Shown here: one piece after another, positions 1-9,019 of the stretch
Layout of the letters: each line of letters begins with the position of its first letter
Numbering within the stretch: position 1 is the first letter of the stretch
DNA from: Euzebyella saccharophila
GTDB taxonomy: Bacteria > Bacteroidota > Bacteroidia > Flavobacteriales > Flavobacteriaceae
Assembly: GCF_014855495.1 (NCBI RefSeq)
Contig: NZ_JACYFJ010000003.1
Span: forward strand, 310,001 to 374,000
Direction of reading: 5' to 3'
Length of the DNA: 64,000 nt
Translations under genes and position numbers: made by a program
Notes under the pieces: generated by a model
Database searches by the model: none
What the model was told of the DNA's origin: nothing
Seen by the model: the letters and a program-made list of their open reading frames with translations, nothing else

Positions 1-558
1 GTAATCCCTGATCGGTTTTACATCAATTTGTGAACCAGGCAAGAACGCTTCAATACCAAATACATCTACGATCATACCACCTTTGGTTCTGCACTTAACA
101 AAACCACTTACGATTTCTTCTTTATCGTGGGCCGCATTAACACGATCCCAAGCCATAATGGTTCTGGCCTTTCTGTGCGAAAGAACCAACTGGCCACTCT
201 TGTCTTCACGAATATCGATCAAGACCTCTACCTTGTCACCCACCTTTAAATCTGGGTTATACCTAAACTCGTTCAAGGAGATAACACCTTCAGACTTGGC
301 ATTAATGTCAATGATCGCTTCACGATCGGTCAAGTAAACTACCTTTCCTTCCACCACTTCTTCATCTGCGGTATCCACAAAGTTTTCGGCAACTAGCTTT
401 TCAAACTCTTCCAATTTAGAGTCATCAACGCGCTCAATTCCCTCTTCATACTTCTCCCAGTCAAAGTTTTCCAAAAATTCTTTTGGGTCTTGCTTAGGAG
501 TTTCTTGTGGTGCTGCGGCAGTTTCTTCTACCTCAACTGTGTTTTTTTCTTCAGCCAT
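1..558 (-). CDS. rpsA: 30S ribosomal protein S1, 5' part (runs off the left edge)
   Basis: The first 186 codons of ribosomal protein S1, which binds mRNA on the 30S subunit and helps initiation. The ATG is at 556-558 and the frame is still open at base 1, so the C-terminal S1 repeats lie outside the window. The N-terminus is acidic (MAEEKNTVEVEE), followed by the stretch EFLENFDWEKYEEG typical of Bacteroidota S1. The first S1/OB-fold begins near residue 65 (EGKVVYLTDREAIIDI) and the second near residue 150 (VSGFVKCRTKGGMIVDV). It is transcribed away from the LysM gene, and a promoter-like pair lies about 120 bases upstream. Identification is from recognisable family sequence; the gene is incomplete only because of the window edge. 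Confidence 0.95.
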   Translation of the reverse strand, partial: MAEEKNTVEVEETAAAPQETPKQDPKEFLENFDWEKYEEGIERVDDSKLEEFEKLVAENFVDTADEEVVEGKVVYLTDREAIIDINAKSEGVISLNEFRYNPDLKVGDKVEVLIDIREDKSGQLVLSHRKARTIMAWDRVNAAHDKEEIVSGFVKCRTKGGMIVDVFGIEAFLPGSQIDVKPIRDY

Positions 559-677
559 GTGCTGATTTAAATTTGTATTCTACGATGAGCCAAGAGTTAA
601 ACAATTCTCGCAGAAGATGTTATAAGTTTGTTTTTCCAAATACCTTTTCCTCTTGATTTCTTTGCAAAAAAGGTGTG

Positions 678-708
678 CAAAAATAAGGCTTTATCTTCAC
701 TTCACCAA
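678..708 (-). promoter_or_regulatory. Putative rpsA promoter (Bacteroidota type)
   Basis: On the minus strand there is TATTTTTG (685 to 678), a perfect match to the Bacteroidota -7 box TAnnTTTG, with TTG at 708-706 as a -33 element 20 bases upstream. Transcription would start near 671 and leave a leader of about 110 bases before the rpsA ATG, long enough for leader-based control such as S1 autoregulation. The motif match is seen; promoter function is inferred. Confidence 0.5.
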
Positions 709-823
709 GCTTATTTTTAGAGGTTTGGGGATAATTTTAGAATTTTAAGGATTTTGGTGCCCGATACAACAAATATACCTATCTTGAACAATGAATTATT
801 AACCACTAATAAAACTCAAAATC

Positions 824-1204
824 ATGAGCGTAAAAGCAAAATATCAACCTGTTTTAGACCTTGGCGAAGAATTAGGAATCAAAGACGGTGATGTACGGGT
901 AGAAGGTGATGTCTTAAAGGTAAAAGGCGAAGCTGCAACCCAATACGAAAAGAACCTTCTTTGGGACAAAATAAAGGAAATAGGTGGTGAAAGCCCTAGC
1001 GATATTATGGCTAACATTACCGTAGGCGATACCTCCGTTTATGCAAGACACACCGTGAAAAGTGGGGAATCCCTAAGTAAGATTGCCAAAAGATATTATG
1101 GCGACCCTATGAAATACAAGCAAATTTTTGATGCAAATACCAATATCCTTAAAAACCCAGATGTTATTCATCCTGACCAAGAATTGGTTATTCCCAACCT
1201 ATAA
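824..1204 (+). CDS. LysM peptidoglycan-binding protein with BON-like N-terminus
   Basis: A 126-residue protein. The N-terminal half (residues about 5-65, with VRVEGDVLKVKGEA) resembles a BON domain. The C-terminal half (about 74-125: YARHTVKSGESLSKIAKRYYGD...NPDVIHPDQELVIPNL) is a complete LysM domain, which binds GlcNAc-containing glycans. The BON+LysM order matches the YgaU/Kbp family, small cytoplasmic or periplasmic stress and potassium-binding proteins of about 150 residues. No signal peptide is visible. It stands alone, divergent from rpsA, and ends in a strong hairpin terminator. The family is clear; the exact role (Kbp-like or envelope) is not. Confidence 0.88.
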   Translation: MSVKAKYQPVLDLGEELGIKDGDVRVEGDVLKVKGEAATQYEKNLLWDKIKEIGGESPSDIMANITVGDTSVYARHTVKSGESLSKIAKRYYGDPMKYKQIFDANTNILKNPDVIHPDQELVIPNL

Positions 1205-1222
1205 TCCTTAGAACAAAGGGAT

Positions 1223-1253
1223 AAAAAAGGTCTTCAATTGAAGACCTTTTTTT
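1223..1253. terminator. Bidirectional terminator between LysM gene and cmk
   Basis: A near-perfect inverted repeat centred on CAATTG: AAGGTCTTCAA / TTGAAGACCTT, flanked by an A-run on the left and a T-run on the right, so it can end transcription from both sides. The cmk stop codon (1252-1254) lies in its right edge. Confidence 0.85.
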
Positions 1254-1947
1254 ATTGTACTTTTTCCAGGCACCTGAGTGCAATGCTATGTAAACGTTCA
1301 AACTGTTCCACCAAGCCCATATCACTGTTATCAAACTCTATGGCATCTTCCGCTTTTCTTAAGGGCGAAAATTCACGGTTGGAGTCGATAAAATCGCGTT
1401 TCTGAACATTCTCCAACACTTCTTCATAGCTCACTCGGTCACCCCTATCCAACAACTCCTTATATCTACGTGTAGCACGAGCTTGGGGAGAAGCGGTCAT
1501 AAAAACCTTTAGTTCCGCATCCGGAAAAACAACGGTACCAATATCCCTACCGTCCATTACAATACCTTTTTCCCTGCCCAAGGCTTTCTGCATTTCAACG
1601 AGTTTGTGGCGTACTTGCTCCACTTCTGCCACCCTACTTACAAATTGGGACACCTGAAGCGTACGAATTTCCTTTTCCACATTCTCACCATTCAAGTAAA
1701 TTTCGGAAAAACCTAACTCCTCATTAGGCACAAAGTTCAACTTAATGGATGGCAATAATTTCACCAACGCCCCTAAATCCTCCATTCCATCCGAAATAAA
1801 GCCATTTTGCATGGCAAACAGGGTTACTGCCCTGTACATGGCTCCTGTATCTATATATTTATAGTTGAGGGCCTTTGCCAATTGCTTGGCAAGCGTACTT
1901 TTTCCAGTGGATGAATAACCGTCTATGGCTATGGCTATTTTCTGCAT
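1252..1947 (-). CDS. cmk: (d)CMP kinase
   Basis: Cytidylate kinase, 231 residues, phosphorylates CMP and dCMP with ATP in pyrimidine salvage and RNA turnover. The P-loop GYSSTGKSTLAK is at residues 10-21, DTGAMYRAVTL at about 33-43 is the NMP-binding region, and GRDIGTVVFPDA near residue 133 is the family signature. The length is normal. The ATG at 1945-1947 overlaps the stop codon of lon by one base (TAATG), so the two genes are almost surely on one transcript with coupled translation. Confidence 0.95.
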   Translation of the reverse strand: MQKIAIAIDGYSSTGKSTLAKQLAKALNYKYIDTGAMYRAVTLFAMQNGFISDGMEDLGALVKLLPSIKLNFVPNEELGFSEIYLNGENVEKEIRTLQVSQFVSRVAEVEQVRHKLVEMQKALGREKGIVMDGRDIGTVVFPDAELKVFMTASPQARATRRYKELLDRGDRVSYEEVLENVQKRDFIDSNREFSPLRKAEDAIEFDNSDMGLVEQFERLHSIALRCLEKVQ

Positions 1948-4397
1948 TAGAGCGTTTTGGCGTTCTTCACTTTCTGTGCGGTGATAGCTATATCTATAAC
2001 CTCATGCATATCACTCACGTAATGAAATTTAAGACCCTTAAGATACTCTTTTTTAATTTCTAGAATGTCCTTTTCATTATCCTTGCAAAGAATGATTTCC
2101 TTGATTCTAGCTCTTTTGGCTGCCAATATTTTTTCTTTGATTCCACCAACTGGAAGCACTTTGCCCCTCAAGGTAATTTCTCCCGTCATGGCAATACTTT
2201 TCTTTACTTTCTTTTGGGTGAACAAAGAAACCAAGGAAGTTAACATGGTGATACCGGCACTTGGTCCGTCTTTAGGTGTTGCCCCTTCGGGAACGTGGAT
2301 ATGAACATTGTATTTCTCAAAAACCCCAAAATCAATACCAAACCTATCTGCATTGGATTTTATATATTCCAAGGCGATGGTGGCCGATTCCTTCATTACT
2401 TTACCCAGATTTCCGGTAATGTTCAATCCGCCTTTACCTTTGGATAAGATGGATTCAATAAATAAAATATCACCTCCAACACTGGTCCATGCCAGACCGG
2501 TCACTACACCGGCAACATCGTTGTTTTCGTATTTATCCCTTTCCAATCGTGCAGGACCCAATACTTTTTCAACGATTTCATTGGAAACCTTAATATCGTA
2601 TTCCTCTTCGGTAGCAATGTTGGTGGCCGCATAACGAACCATTTTGGCAATTTGCTTCTCCAAACTACGCACCCCGGATTCCCGGGTATAGCCTTCAACG
2701 ATTTTTTCCAATTGCGGTTTTCCAATTCTCAAATCCTTAGATGAAAGTCCGTGTTCTTTTAATTGTTTAGGAAGCAAGTGTCGTTTGGCAATTTCAACTT
2801 TCTCTTCAATCGTATAGCCCGTCACATTGATAATTTCCATTCGGTCCCTCAAGGCCGGTTGAATCGTACTCAAATTATTGGCGGTAGCAATGAACATTAC
2901 TTTGGAAAGGTCATAGCCCATTTCCAAGAAATTATCATAGAACTCCCCGTTTTGTTCGGGGTCCAAAACTTCCAACATAGCAGAAGATGGGTCCCCTTGA
3001 TGACTACTTGAAAGCTTGTCGATTTCATCCAAAATAAATACAGGATTGGAAGTACCAGCTTTTTTCAGGCTCTGAACGATTCTTCCGGGCATGGCACCTA
3101 TATAAGTCTTTCTGTGACCTCTTATTTCTGCTTCATCCCGTAAACCACCAAGTGACATACGAACATATTCCCTGCCCAAAGCCTCTGCAACTGATTTACC
3201 CAAGGAGGTTTTACCAACCCCTGGAGGCCCGTACAAGCAAAGAATAGGAGACTTCATATCATTCCTCAATTTCAGAACGGCTAGGTATTCTATGATTCGC
3301 TTCTTAACGTCTTCCAGTCCGTAGTGGTCACGGTCCAATATTTTTTGCGCACGTTTTAAATCGAACTTATCCTTGGAAAATTCGTTCCAAGGCAAATCAA
3401 GAAATAAATCAAGGTAATTTCTTTGAATGGAATATTCGGCCACCTGCGGGTTCATACGCTGCATTTTGGCGAGTTCCTTCTCAAAGTGTTCACCTACTTT
3501 TTTGCTCCATTTCTTTTTCTTGGCCTTTTCACGCATTTCCAACAATTCATCATCATGGGAAACTCCACCCAATTCTTCTTGAATGGTTTTCATCTGCTGA
3601 TGGAGGAAATATTCGCGTTGCTGCTGGTCCAAATCATTACGAACCTTGGTCTGAATATCATTTTTGAGCTCCAGTTTCTGAAGTTCAAGATTCATGTATT
3701 TTAAGGTAGCAAGAGCTCTTTCCCTCAAACTACCGATTTCCAATAATTCCTGCTTCTCCTTGACATCTAAATTAAGATTGGAGGATACAAAATTGATTAG
3801 AAAAGAGTTGCTCTGAATATTTTTAATGGCAAAGGAGGCCTCACTTGGAATATTTGGGTTATCCCTGATTATCTTTAAGGCCAATTCCTTAATGGATTCA
3901 ATAATGGCCAAAAATTCTTGACTGTGCTGATCTTCCCTATCTTCAGTAACCTCCCTAACCGTGGCCGTCATGTAAGGTTTCTCGGTAAGTACTTCGGCTA
4001 TTTCAAAGCGCTTTTTCCCTTGAAGGATTACGGTAGTATTCCCATCGGGCATTTTTAAGACCCTAAGAATTCTAGCTACCGTACCTAAAACGTTAATATC
4101 AGCAGGTTTTGGATTTTCAGTCGCCTCATCTTTTTGGGCAACTACCCCGATTACTTTTGAACCATTGTTGGCGTCCTTTATTAAATTGATAGAAGTGTCC
4201 CTACCAGCTGTTATTGGGATAACAACCCCGGGAAAAAGCACCGTATTTTTCAAAGGTAAAATAGGTAAGGTTTCCGGCAGTACCTCATTGTTCATTTCCT
4301 CCTCATCTTCGGGTGTCAAAAGTGGTATTAACTCTGCATCTTCATCTATACCGTGAAGCGACATATTGTCAAAATTTGAAAATTTAGAATCTCCCAT
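1947..4397 (-). CDS. lon: ATP-dependent Lon protease
   Basis: Cytoplasmic AAA+ serine protease that degrades misfolded and regulatory proteins. The order is the N-terminal substrate domain (about 38-240: [19 protein letters not shown]), coiled coil, AAA+ with Walker [10 protein letters not shown] and Walker B FILDEIDK, and the C-terminal protease domain with PKDGPSAG (Ser713) and GGIKEK (Lys756), the Ser-Lys dyad. An upstream GTG/ATG would add 17 residues (start at 4448), but [16 protein letters not shown] at 4397 matches the usual flavobacterial start, so I chose it. The stop codon overlaps the cmk start. Divergent from the ECF sigma operon. Confidence 0.95.
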   Translation of the reverse strand: MGDSKFSNFDNMSLHGIDEDAELIPLLTPEDEEEMNNEVLPETLPILPLKNTVLFPGVVIPITAGRDTSINLIKDANNGSKVIGVVAQKDEATENPKPADINVLGTVARILRVLKMPDGNTTVILQGKKRFEIAEVLTEKPYMTATVREVTEDREDQHSQEFLAIIESIKELALKIIRDNPNIPSEASFAIKNIQSNSFLINFVSSNLNLDVKEKQELLEIGSLRERALATLKYMNLELQKLELKNDIQTKVRNDLDQQQREYFLHQQMKTIQEELGGVSHDDELLEMREKAKKKKWSKKVGEHFEKELAKMQRMNPQVAEYSIQRNYLDLFLDLPWNEFSKDKFDLKRAQKILDRDHYGLEDVKKRIIEYLAVLKLRNDMKSPILCLYGPPGVGKTSLGKSVAEALGREYVRMSLGGLRDEAEIRGHRKTYIGAMPGRIVQSLKKAGTSNPVFILDEIDKLSSSHQGDPSSAMLEVLDPEQNGEFYDNFLEMGYDLSKVMFIATANNLSTIQPALRDRMEIINVTGYTIEEKVEIAKRHLLPKQLKEHGLSSKDLRIGKPQLEKIVEGYTRESGVRSLEKQIAKMVRYAATNIATEEEYDIKVSNEIVEKVLGPARLERDKYENNDVAGVVTGLAWTSVGGDILFIESILSKGKGGLNITGNLGKVMKESATIALEYIKSNADRFGIDFGVFEKYNVHIHVPEGATPKDGPSAGITMLTSLVSLFTQKKVKKSIAMTGEITLRGKVLPVGGIKEKILAAKRARIKEIILCKDNEKDILEIKKEYLKGLKFHYVSDMHEVIDIAITAQKVKNAKTL

Positions 4398-4580
4398 AAT
4401 ATCATTTCCGGTCATTCTGTCATTAGCTGAACAGAAATCCCAATTCATTCAATTGTTCCTAATCCTTGAAAAGCCCTGTGTAGATAACATTTCGCATAAA
4501 CGGGGGCTTTATTGCACCTGCCTAAGGACAATTGTTGTGCCACATATTTTATAAGGAAACAAAAATTTCTTTATCCAAAC

Positions 4581-4610
4581 TGTAACAATCCATAACTTGT
4601 TTCATCTATA
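4581..4610 (+). promoter_or_regulatory. Possible ECF-type promoter upstream of the first sigma gene
   Basis: TGTAACA at 4581-4587, followed 14 bases later by TCATCTATA. The second ECF sigma gene (23058) has TGTAACA 13 bases before TCATACTA. An AAC-containing -35 box is typical for ECF sigma factors, so this may be autoregulation. This is an inference from two occurrences. Confidence 0.3.
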
Positions 4611-4627
4611 AAACAAACATCCACTTT

Positions 4628-5182
4628 TTGAGCCACAAAAGGGAACATATTGATTCGTTATTACAAGAGTGCCTTAAAGGCAGGCCAAGTGCACAGTTAG
4701 AAGTGTACAACCGCTATTACAAAGCTATGTACAATACTGCTTTGAGAATAGTGAAACAAAGAGACGAAGCCGAAGATATTATGCAAGAATCGTTTCTGAA
4801 CGCGTTTACGAAACTGCAGACATTTAAGGGGGAGGTAGCATTTGGAGCTTGGCTAAAGCGCATTGTAATCAACAACAGTATTTACCATTACAAAAAGCAA
4901 AAAAAAAAGAAAGAGGTTGCACTTGAAGATGTATTGTACAGGGTTGAAGACAGCAATGATGTTGCCCTTGATTCTCATGGAATAACGGAACTGAAGGCTC
5001 AAAAAGTGATGGAAACCATGAAAGGACTAAAGGACAATTATCGTGTTTCTTTGACCCTACATCTTATTGAAGGGTATGATTATGAAGAAATAAGCGAAAT
5101 CTTGAACATAAGTTATGCCAATTGCAGAACTACCATTTCAAGAGCAAAGGAAAGTCTTAGGAAAAAATTGATCTGTGCTTGA
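4628..5182 (+). CDS. RNA polymerase sigma factor, ECF (sigma-70 family)
   Basis: A 184-residue sigma factor. Region 2 (residues about 15-85) contains YYKAMYNTALRIVKQRDEAEDIMQESFLNAFTKL; region 4 (about 125-180) contains the helix-turn-helix YEEISEILNISYANCRTTISRAKESLRKKL. It reads from a TTG at 4628; there is no nearby in-frame ATG before region 2, so TTG is kept. It is followed after one base by a membrane protein in anti-sigma position, then by two surface-protein genes, suggesting a sigma/anti-sigma pair that responds to an envelope signal. The target regulon cannot be read from sequence. Confidence 0.92.
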   Translation: MSHKREHIDSLLQECLKGRPSAQLEVYNRYYKAMYNTALRIVKQRDEAEDIMQESFLNAFTKLQTFKGEVAFGAWLKRIVINNSIYHYKKQKKKKEVALEDVLYRVEDSNDVALDSHGITELKAQKVMETMKGLKDNYRVSLTLHLIEGYDYEEISEILNISYANCRTTISRAKESLRKKLICA

Positions 5183-5183
5183 T

Positions 5184-5744
5184 ATGAAAAAAGATGAACT
5201 AGACATACTGTTTGAAAATCTACAAGGAGAATTTGATGTTGAGAATCCTTCTAGAGAGCATGAAAAAAGGTTTTTGGAAAAACTAAGTTCTCATCAAAGA
5301 ACTATTCCAATAAAAGCCAAAAGGACTAATTGGTGGAAACCTTTTAGTATAGCAGCTTGCATTTTGCTTGTTGGCATCTTCACCTTTTTGAATTTAACTA
5401 GCAGTAGCTCAATTGATGAGCAAGTAGCGGAAATTTCCCCGGAAGTTTCAAAAACGGAATTCTATTTTGCTAGTTTGATCGAAGAGCAGCTTACCGAGTT
5501 AAAAAATGCCAGTTCACCCGAAACCAAACAATTGGTTGATGACGCCATGAACCAACTCACTAAGCTAGAGCACGACTATAAAGGTCTTGAGCAAGATTTG
5601 GTCAACGGCGGGAACAGCAAATTGATCCTTAGTGCCATGATCACCAACTTTCAAACAAGAATAGATTTGTTGCAAGATGTTCTCGCAAGAATTGAAAGCA
5701 TTAAAAAACCAGAAAATTACGATGATGAAAATAGTACTATTTAA
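5184..5744 (+). CDS. Single-pass membrane protein, likely anti-sigma partner
   Basis: 187 residues from the ATG at 5184, one base after the sigma gene's stop; a GTG at 5175 would overlap sigma and is less likely. The N-terminal 45 residues are charged and cytoplasmic (KKDELDILFENLQGEFDVENPSREHEKRFLEKL), followed by one transmembrane segment at about 50-70 (PFSIAACILLVGIFTFLNL), then a soluble helical C-terminal part (LTKLEHDYKGLEQDL). The layout and position fit an anti-sigma factor, although no zinc-binding HxxxCxxC motif is present. Its end overlaps the next gene by 20 bases. Confidence 0.8.
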   Translation: MKKDELDILFENLQGEFDVENPSREHEKRFLEKLSSHQRTIPIKAKRTNWWKPFSIAACILLVGIFTFLNLTSSSSIDEQVAEISPEVSKTEFYFASLIEEQLTELKNASSPETKQLVDDAMNQLTKLEHDYKGLEQDLVNGGNSKLILSAMITNFQTRIDLLQDVLARIESIKKPENYDDENSTI

Positions 5745-6816
5745 AAAGTTGACATTCCTTTTATTACTATTGCCTTTTCTAGGGTTGGCACATAACGGTA
5801 AATTCAAAGGAAAATACACCAAGGAAAAAACCATTAAAAAGGAGTTCAATGTAAATGCGGATGCCCTTCTAAAAGTGAACAACAGTTACGGTAACCTCAA
5901 CTTGGTCTCTTGGAACGAAAACCGAATGGTAATTGAGGTACATATCAAGACCAATGGCAGTAATGAAGAAAAAGTAGCCCAAAGACTTAAAGAGATTACG
6001 GTAGATTTTGAAAATTCTCCCAATGAAGTTTCGGCCCGAACGAATTTCAACAACAACAATAGTAGCTGGGGATGGAGCTGGGGAAAGAAGAACAATGTCA
6101 ACATGCAAGTGAATTACACCATTAAACTACCCGTAAAGGCAAATATCAACCTCGATAATGACTACGGTGGCATAATCATAGACCGTGTTGATGGGCACGC
6201 TAAAATTAGCTGTGATTACGGAAGGCTGGATATAGGCGAGCTCCGCGGCAGAAACAATCAATTAAGTTTCGATTATACTTCCAACTCCAGTATCGAATAC
6301 ATGAACAGTGGTAAGATTTCGGCTGATTATTCCGGATTTAAAATTGAAAAGGCTGGGAATTTGATCATAAGTGCAGATTATACCAATTCCGCTGTTGGGA
6401 GTATGAAAAACCTTGAATATGACAGCGACTATGGCAAAATTGAAGTAGATGAGGCCCACAATATTTACGGCCGTGGAGATTATATAAACGTTCAATTAGG
6501 CACTATACATGGCAATGTTGATATTTCTGCGGATTATGGTACATTAAAACTAGAAAAAATGGCCTCCGATGCAGGTAACATGTTAATTAATAGTGATTAT
6601 ACAAGTCTAAAAATTGGTTATGACCCTAACTATCATTTTAATTTTGAAATCAAAACTTCCTATGCCGGGGTAAAGGGAAAAGATGACTTTGAAATAATGA
6701 TCAGCGAAGAAAAAAACAATAATAACTACTACAAGGGCCATTACGGTAACTCGAATACCTCCAATTCCATATCAATTAATAGTTCTTATGGAGGAATATC
6801 ATTCTACAAAAACTAA
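5725..6816 (+). CDS. Exported DUF4097-like repeat protein (beta-solenoid)
   Basis: 363 residues from MKIVLFKK at 5725 (an adjacent ATG at 5722 is equally possible), with a signal peptide (LTFLLLLLPFLGLAHNG). From about residue 110 to the end the chain is built of roughly 20-residue repeats, each centred on a DYG or DYT/SYG turn (for example DNDYGGIIID, SCDYGRLDIG, SADYSGFKIE, DSDYGKIEVD, SADYGTLKLE, NSSYGGISF). This periodicity predicts a right-handed beta-solenoid, as in DUF4097/adhesin-type proteins. It overlaps the anti-sigma-like gene and precedes a second solenoid protein, so it likely belongs to the sigma operon. Function at the cell surface is inferred; the ligand is unknown. Confidence 0.82.
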   Translation: MKIVLFKKLTFLLLLLPFLGLAHNGKFKGKYTKEKTIKKEFNVNADALLKVNNSYGNLNLVSWNENRMVIEVHIKTNGSNEEKVAQRLKEITVDFENSPNEVSARTNFNNNNSSWGWSWGKKNNVNMQVNYTIKLPVKANINLDNDYGGIIIDRVDGHAKISCDYGRLDIGELRGRNNQLSFDYTSNSSIEYMNSGKISADYSGFKIEKAGNLIISADYTNSAVGSMKNLEYDSDYGKIEVDEAHNIYGRGDYINVQLGTIHGNVDISADYGTLKLEKMASDAGNMLINSDYTSLKIGYDPNYHFNFEIKTSYAGVKGKDDFEIMISEEKNNNNYYKGHYGNSNTSNSISINSSYGGISFYKN

Positions 6817-6858
6817 GAAATCAATCAACATCTTTAAAAAGAAATAACAACAATCATC

Positions 6859-7584
6859 ATGAAAAAAACAATTACATTTTTATTATTCGCCACGCTAAGC
6901 ATTTCCGTTCATTCTCAATGGGGAAAAACCATAAAGGGAAATGGAGCTATGACCACTGATAACAGAAGTGTAGGAGACTATGAGTCTATAGGCGTTTCCG
7001 GCTGGTTTGATGTTGAACTGGTAAGCGGTGAAGAAGGTAAATTAGAGCTCAAGGGAGAATCCAATCTTTTGGAACATGTAGTTACTAGCGTATCCAACGG
7101 CAAATTATCCATAAAAGTAGAAAAAGGATATAACCTTAAACCTTCTAAAATGAGTGGTGGGATTAGTATTATTGTTCCCGTGGAAAGTATAGATGCTGTT
7201 GCACTTTCCGGTTCTGGTGATATTGTTGGTAAAACAACCATTAAAACAACAGATTTTAAGACCAGTATGAGCGGATCCGGTGATATCAGTTTAGATATTC
7301 AAGCCGAGTCTATTTCTGCGGCCATGTCCGGTTCCGGTGACATCGTTTTGAGCGGAAGAACTGGCGATTTTGATGCCACTATCTCCGGTTCAGGTGATAT
7401 TAAGGCCTACGACTTGGAGGCCGATCATGTAGAAGCCACCATTTCAGGTTCCGCAGACATCAAGATTACGGTAAACGAATCTTTAAAAGCTAGGGTTTCC
7501 GGTTCGGGAGATATCAGTTACAAGGGAAATCCAAAAAAAGTGGATACCAAAACCTCCGGCTCGGGAGATATCACGAAAGCATAA
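6859..7584 (+). CDS. Head GIN domain-containing protein (DUF2807)
   Basis: 241 residues with a signal peptide (MKKTITFLLFATLSISVHSQ). The N-terminal part (GDYESIGVSGWFDVELVSGEEGKLELKGESNLLEHV) is the start of the putative autotransporter-adhesin head GIN domain. Seven repeats of SGSGDI (one is SGSADI) follow at 17-19 residue spacing from about residue 113 to the end. The fold is expected to be a beta-solenoid stacked on these turns. It is the last gene of the ECF operon, 42 bases after the previous gene. No cell-wall anchor or type IX sorting tail is visible. Role in surface or periplasm unknown. Confidence 0.9.
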   Translation: MKKTITFLLFATLSISVHSQWGKTIKGNGAMTTDNRSVGDYESIGVSGWFDVELVSGEEGKLELKGESNLLEHVVTSVSNGKLSIKVEKGYNLKPSKMSGGISIIVPVESIDAVALSGSGDIVGKTTIKTTDFKTSMSGSGDISLDIQAESISAAMSGSGDIVLSGRTGDFDATISGSGDIKAYDLEADHVEATISGSADIKITVNESLKARVSGSGDISYKGNPKKVDTKTSGSGDITKA

Positions 7585-7622
7585 AAGAAATTACATCAAA
7601 AAGCGAAAATCAGTCAACCAAC

Positions 7623-7648
7623 AAGCCTCTTTAATTAGAGGCTTTTTT
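7623..7648. terminator. Terminator after the head-GIN gene, shared with MFS gene end
   Basis: AAGCCTCT (7623-7630) pairs with AGAGGCTT (7637-7644) across a short loop and is followed by a T-run. The MFS stop codon lies in the loop, so the hairpin may serve both convergent genes. Confidence 0.8.
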
Positions 7649-8959
7649 ATTTACCCTCGTCAACAATAGCAAACCCACAAAAAAGAAAATACCGAAAAAA
7701 ATAATGGAACCTCTAATACTTCCGGTTACTTGAGCGACATATCCGTAACAAGCCATTCCAATGACAATGCCAATTTTTTCAGAGACATCGTAAAAACTAA
7801 AATAAGAGGTGGTGTCTATAGCATCACCGGGCAGAAGCTTTGAATAGGTTGATCTGGACAATGCCTGAATTCCCCCCATCACCAGACCAACAACGGCAGC
7901 AGTTATATAAAACTCCATAGGTGTGGTTATGAAGTACGCGAATACACAAATGATGATCCAAATCAGATTAAGAACCATTAAAGTTTTAATGTTTCCAAAT
8001 TTCCCGGAAGCTCTAGAGGTTAAAAAAGCCCCTAAAATGGCCACAATTTGAATCAATAAAATACTTACAATGAGTCCTGTAGTAGAGTTGGTTTCGCCCC
8101 AATCCAATTCTTCAATACCAAAATACGTAGCAATAAGCATTATTGTCTGCACGGCCATGCTGTAAACGAAAAACGCGCCCAAATATCTTTTAAGAGGTAT
8201 ATTCAATTTAATTTTTTGCCATATGGACTTTAGCTCCCTAAAACCATTGAATAATAGATCTTTTGTGAAAGATTCTTTCTTATTCCCTTTTGGAAGATGG
8301 TAATAAGTATATTGGCTAAAACCTATCCACCACAATCCCGTTAGTATAAAGGAGAGCCTGGTGGGCAGTCCTTCATCTTTAAAACCAAAGGTTTCATAGC
8401 CCAAAATCATCACCAAGCAAATAACAAGTAAAATGACACTGCCTATATAACCGAGCGAATAGCCTTTAGCACTGATAGAATCTTGCTGCTCGGGAAAAGC
8501 GATATCCGGTAGATAAGAATTATAGAAAACGATACTTCCCCAAAACCCTATCAACGCCAAAAAATAACATAGGAGCCCAAACCATAGAAAATCCATATTG
8601 AACCAAAACAGCCCAATGCAAGAAACAGCTCCCAGGTAGCAAAAGAATTTCATAAAGACTTTCTTGTTCCCCACATAATCCGCAATTCCGGAAAGTAGAG
8701 GACTCAAAAAAGAAACAACCAAAAATGCCGCGGCCGTTACATAACTAATAAGGGTATCATTGTTGAAGTCGGTTCCCAAAAATTGAACGCGGTCACTTAT
8801 GACCTTACCGTCCGCATCCTTCACCAAGGTCAAAGCCCCGTAAAATATAGGAAAGACGGCAGAGGAAATTACTAAGTTATAGACGGAATTGGCCCAGTCG
8901 TAAAACGCCCAGGCGTTGAGTAGTTTATTACTGCCTTTGACAGCTATTGTTTTTCCCAT
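7631..8959 (-). CDS. MFS transporter, UMF1/Atg22-like
   Basis: 443 residues from the ATG at 8959 (a GTG two codons upstream is possible). It has about twelve hydrophobic segments and the N-terminal sequence LLNAWAFYDWANSVYNLVISSAVFPIFY, which is the signature of the UMF1 (Atg22-like) family of major facilitator permeases. DTTSYFSFYDVSEKIGIVIG in the last third is also characteristic. Substrate unknown; amino-acid or vacuolar-type efflux is proposed for homologues. It lies 60 bases after the M48 gene on the same strand, with a terminator hairpin between them that ends only 8 bases before this ATG. Confidence 0.88.
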   Translation of the reverse strand: MGKTIAVKGSNKLLNAWAFYDWANSVYNLVISSAVFPIFYGALTLVKDADGKVISDRVQFLGTDFNNDTLISYVTAAAFLVVSFLSPLLSGIADYVGNKKVFMKFFCYLGAVSCIGLFWFNMDFLWFGLLCYFLALIGFWGSIVFYNSYLPDIAFPEQQDSISAKGYSLGYIGSVILLVICLVMILGYETFGFKDEGLPTRLSFILTGLWWIGFSQYTYYHLPKGNKKESFTKDLLFNGFRELKSIWQKIKLNIPLKRYLGAFFVYSMAVQTIMLIATYFGIEELDWGETNSTTGLIVSILLIQIVAILGAFLTSRASGKFGNIKTLMVLNLIWIIICVFAYFITTPMEFYITAAVVGLVMGGIQALSRSTYSKLLPGDAIDTTSYFSFYDVSEKIGIVIGMACYGYVAQVTGSIRGSIIFFGIFFFVGLLLLTRVNKKASN

Positions 8960-8967
8960 AATCACAT

Positions 8968-8997
8968 AAAAAAACCGTTCCTAAAGGGAACGGTTTT
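8968..8997 (-). terminator. Terminator hairpin between M48 gene and MFS start
   Basis: On the minus strand ACCGTTCCC pairs with GGAACGGT (right arm 8986-8994, left arm 8974-8981) with loop TTTA, followed by seven T residues. It terminates the M48 gene, but it ends only 8 bases before the MFS start codon, so it may also act as a leader attenuator for that gene. Confidence 0.8.
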
Positions 8998-9019
8998 AAA
9001 TATACATTATTCAATGCAA

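Noticed and set aside
7623-7648. Small RNA between the head-GIN and MFS genes
   Set aside because: A simple convergent terminator explains the hairpin.
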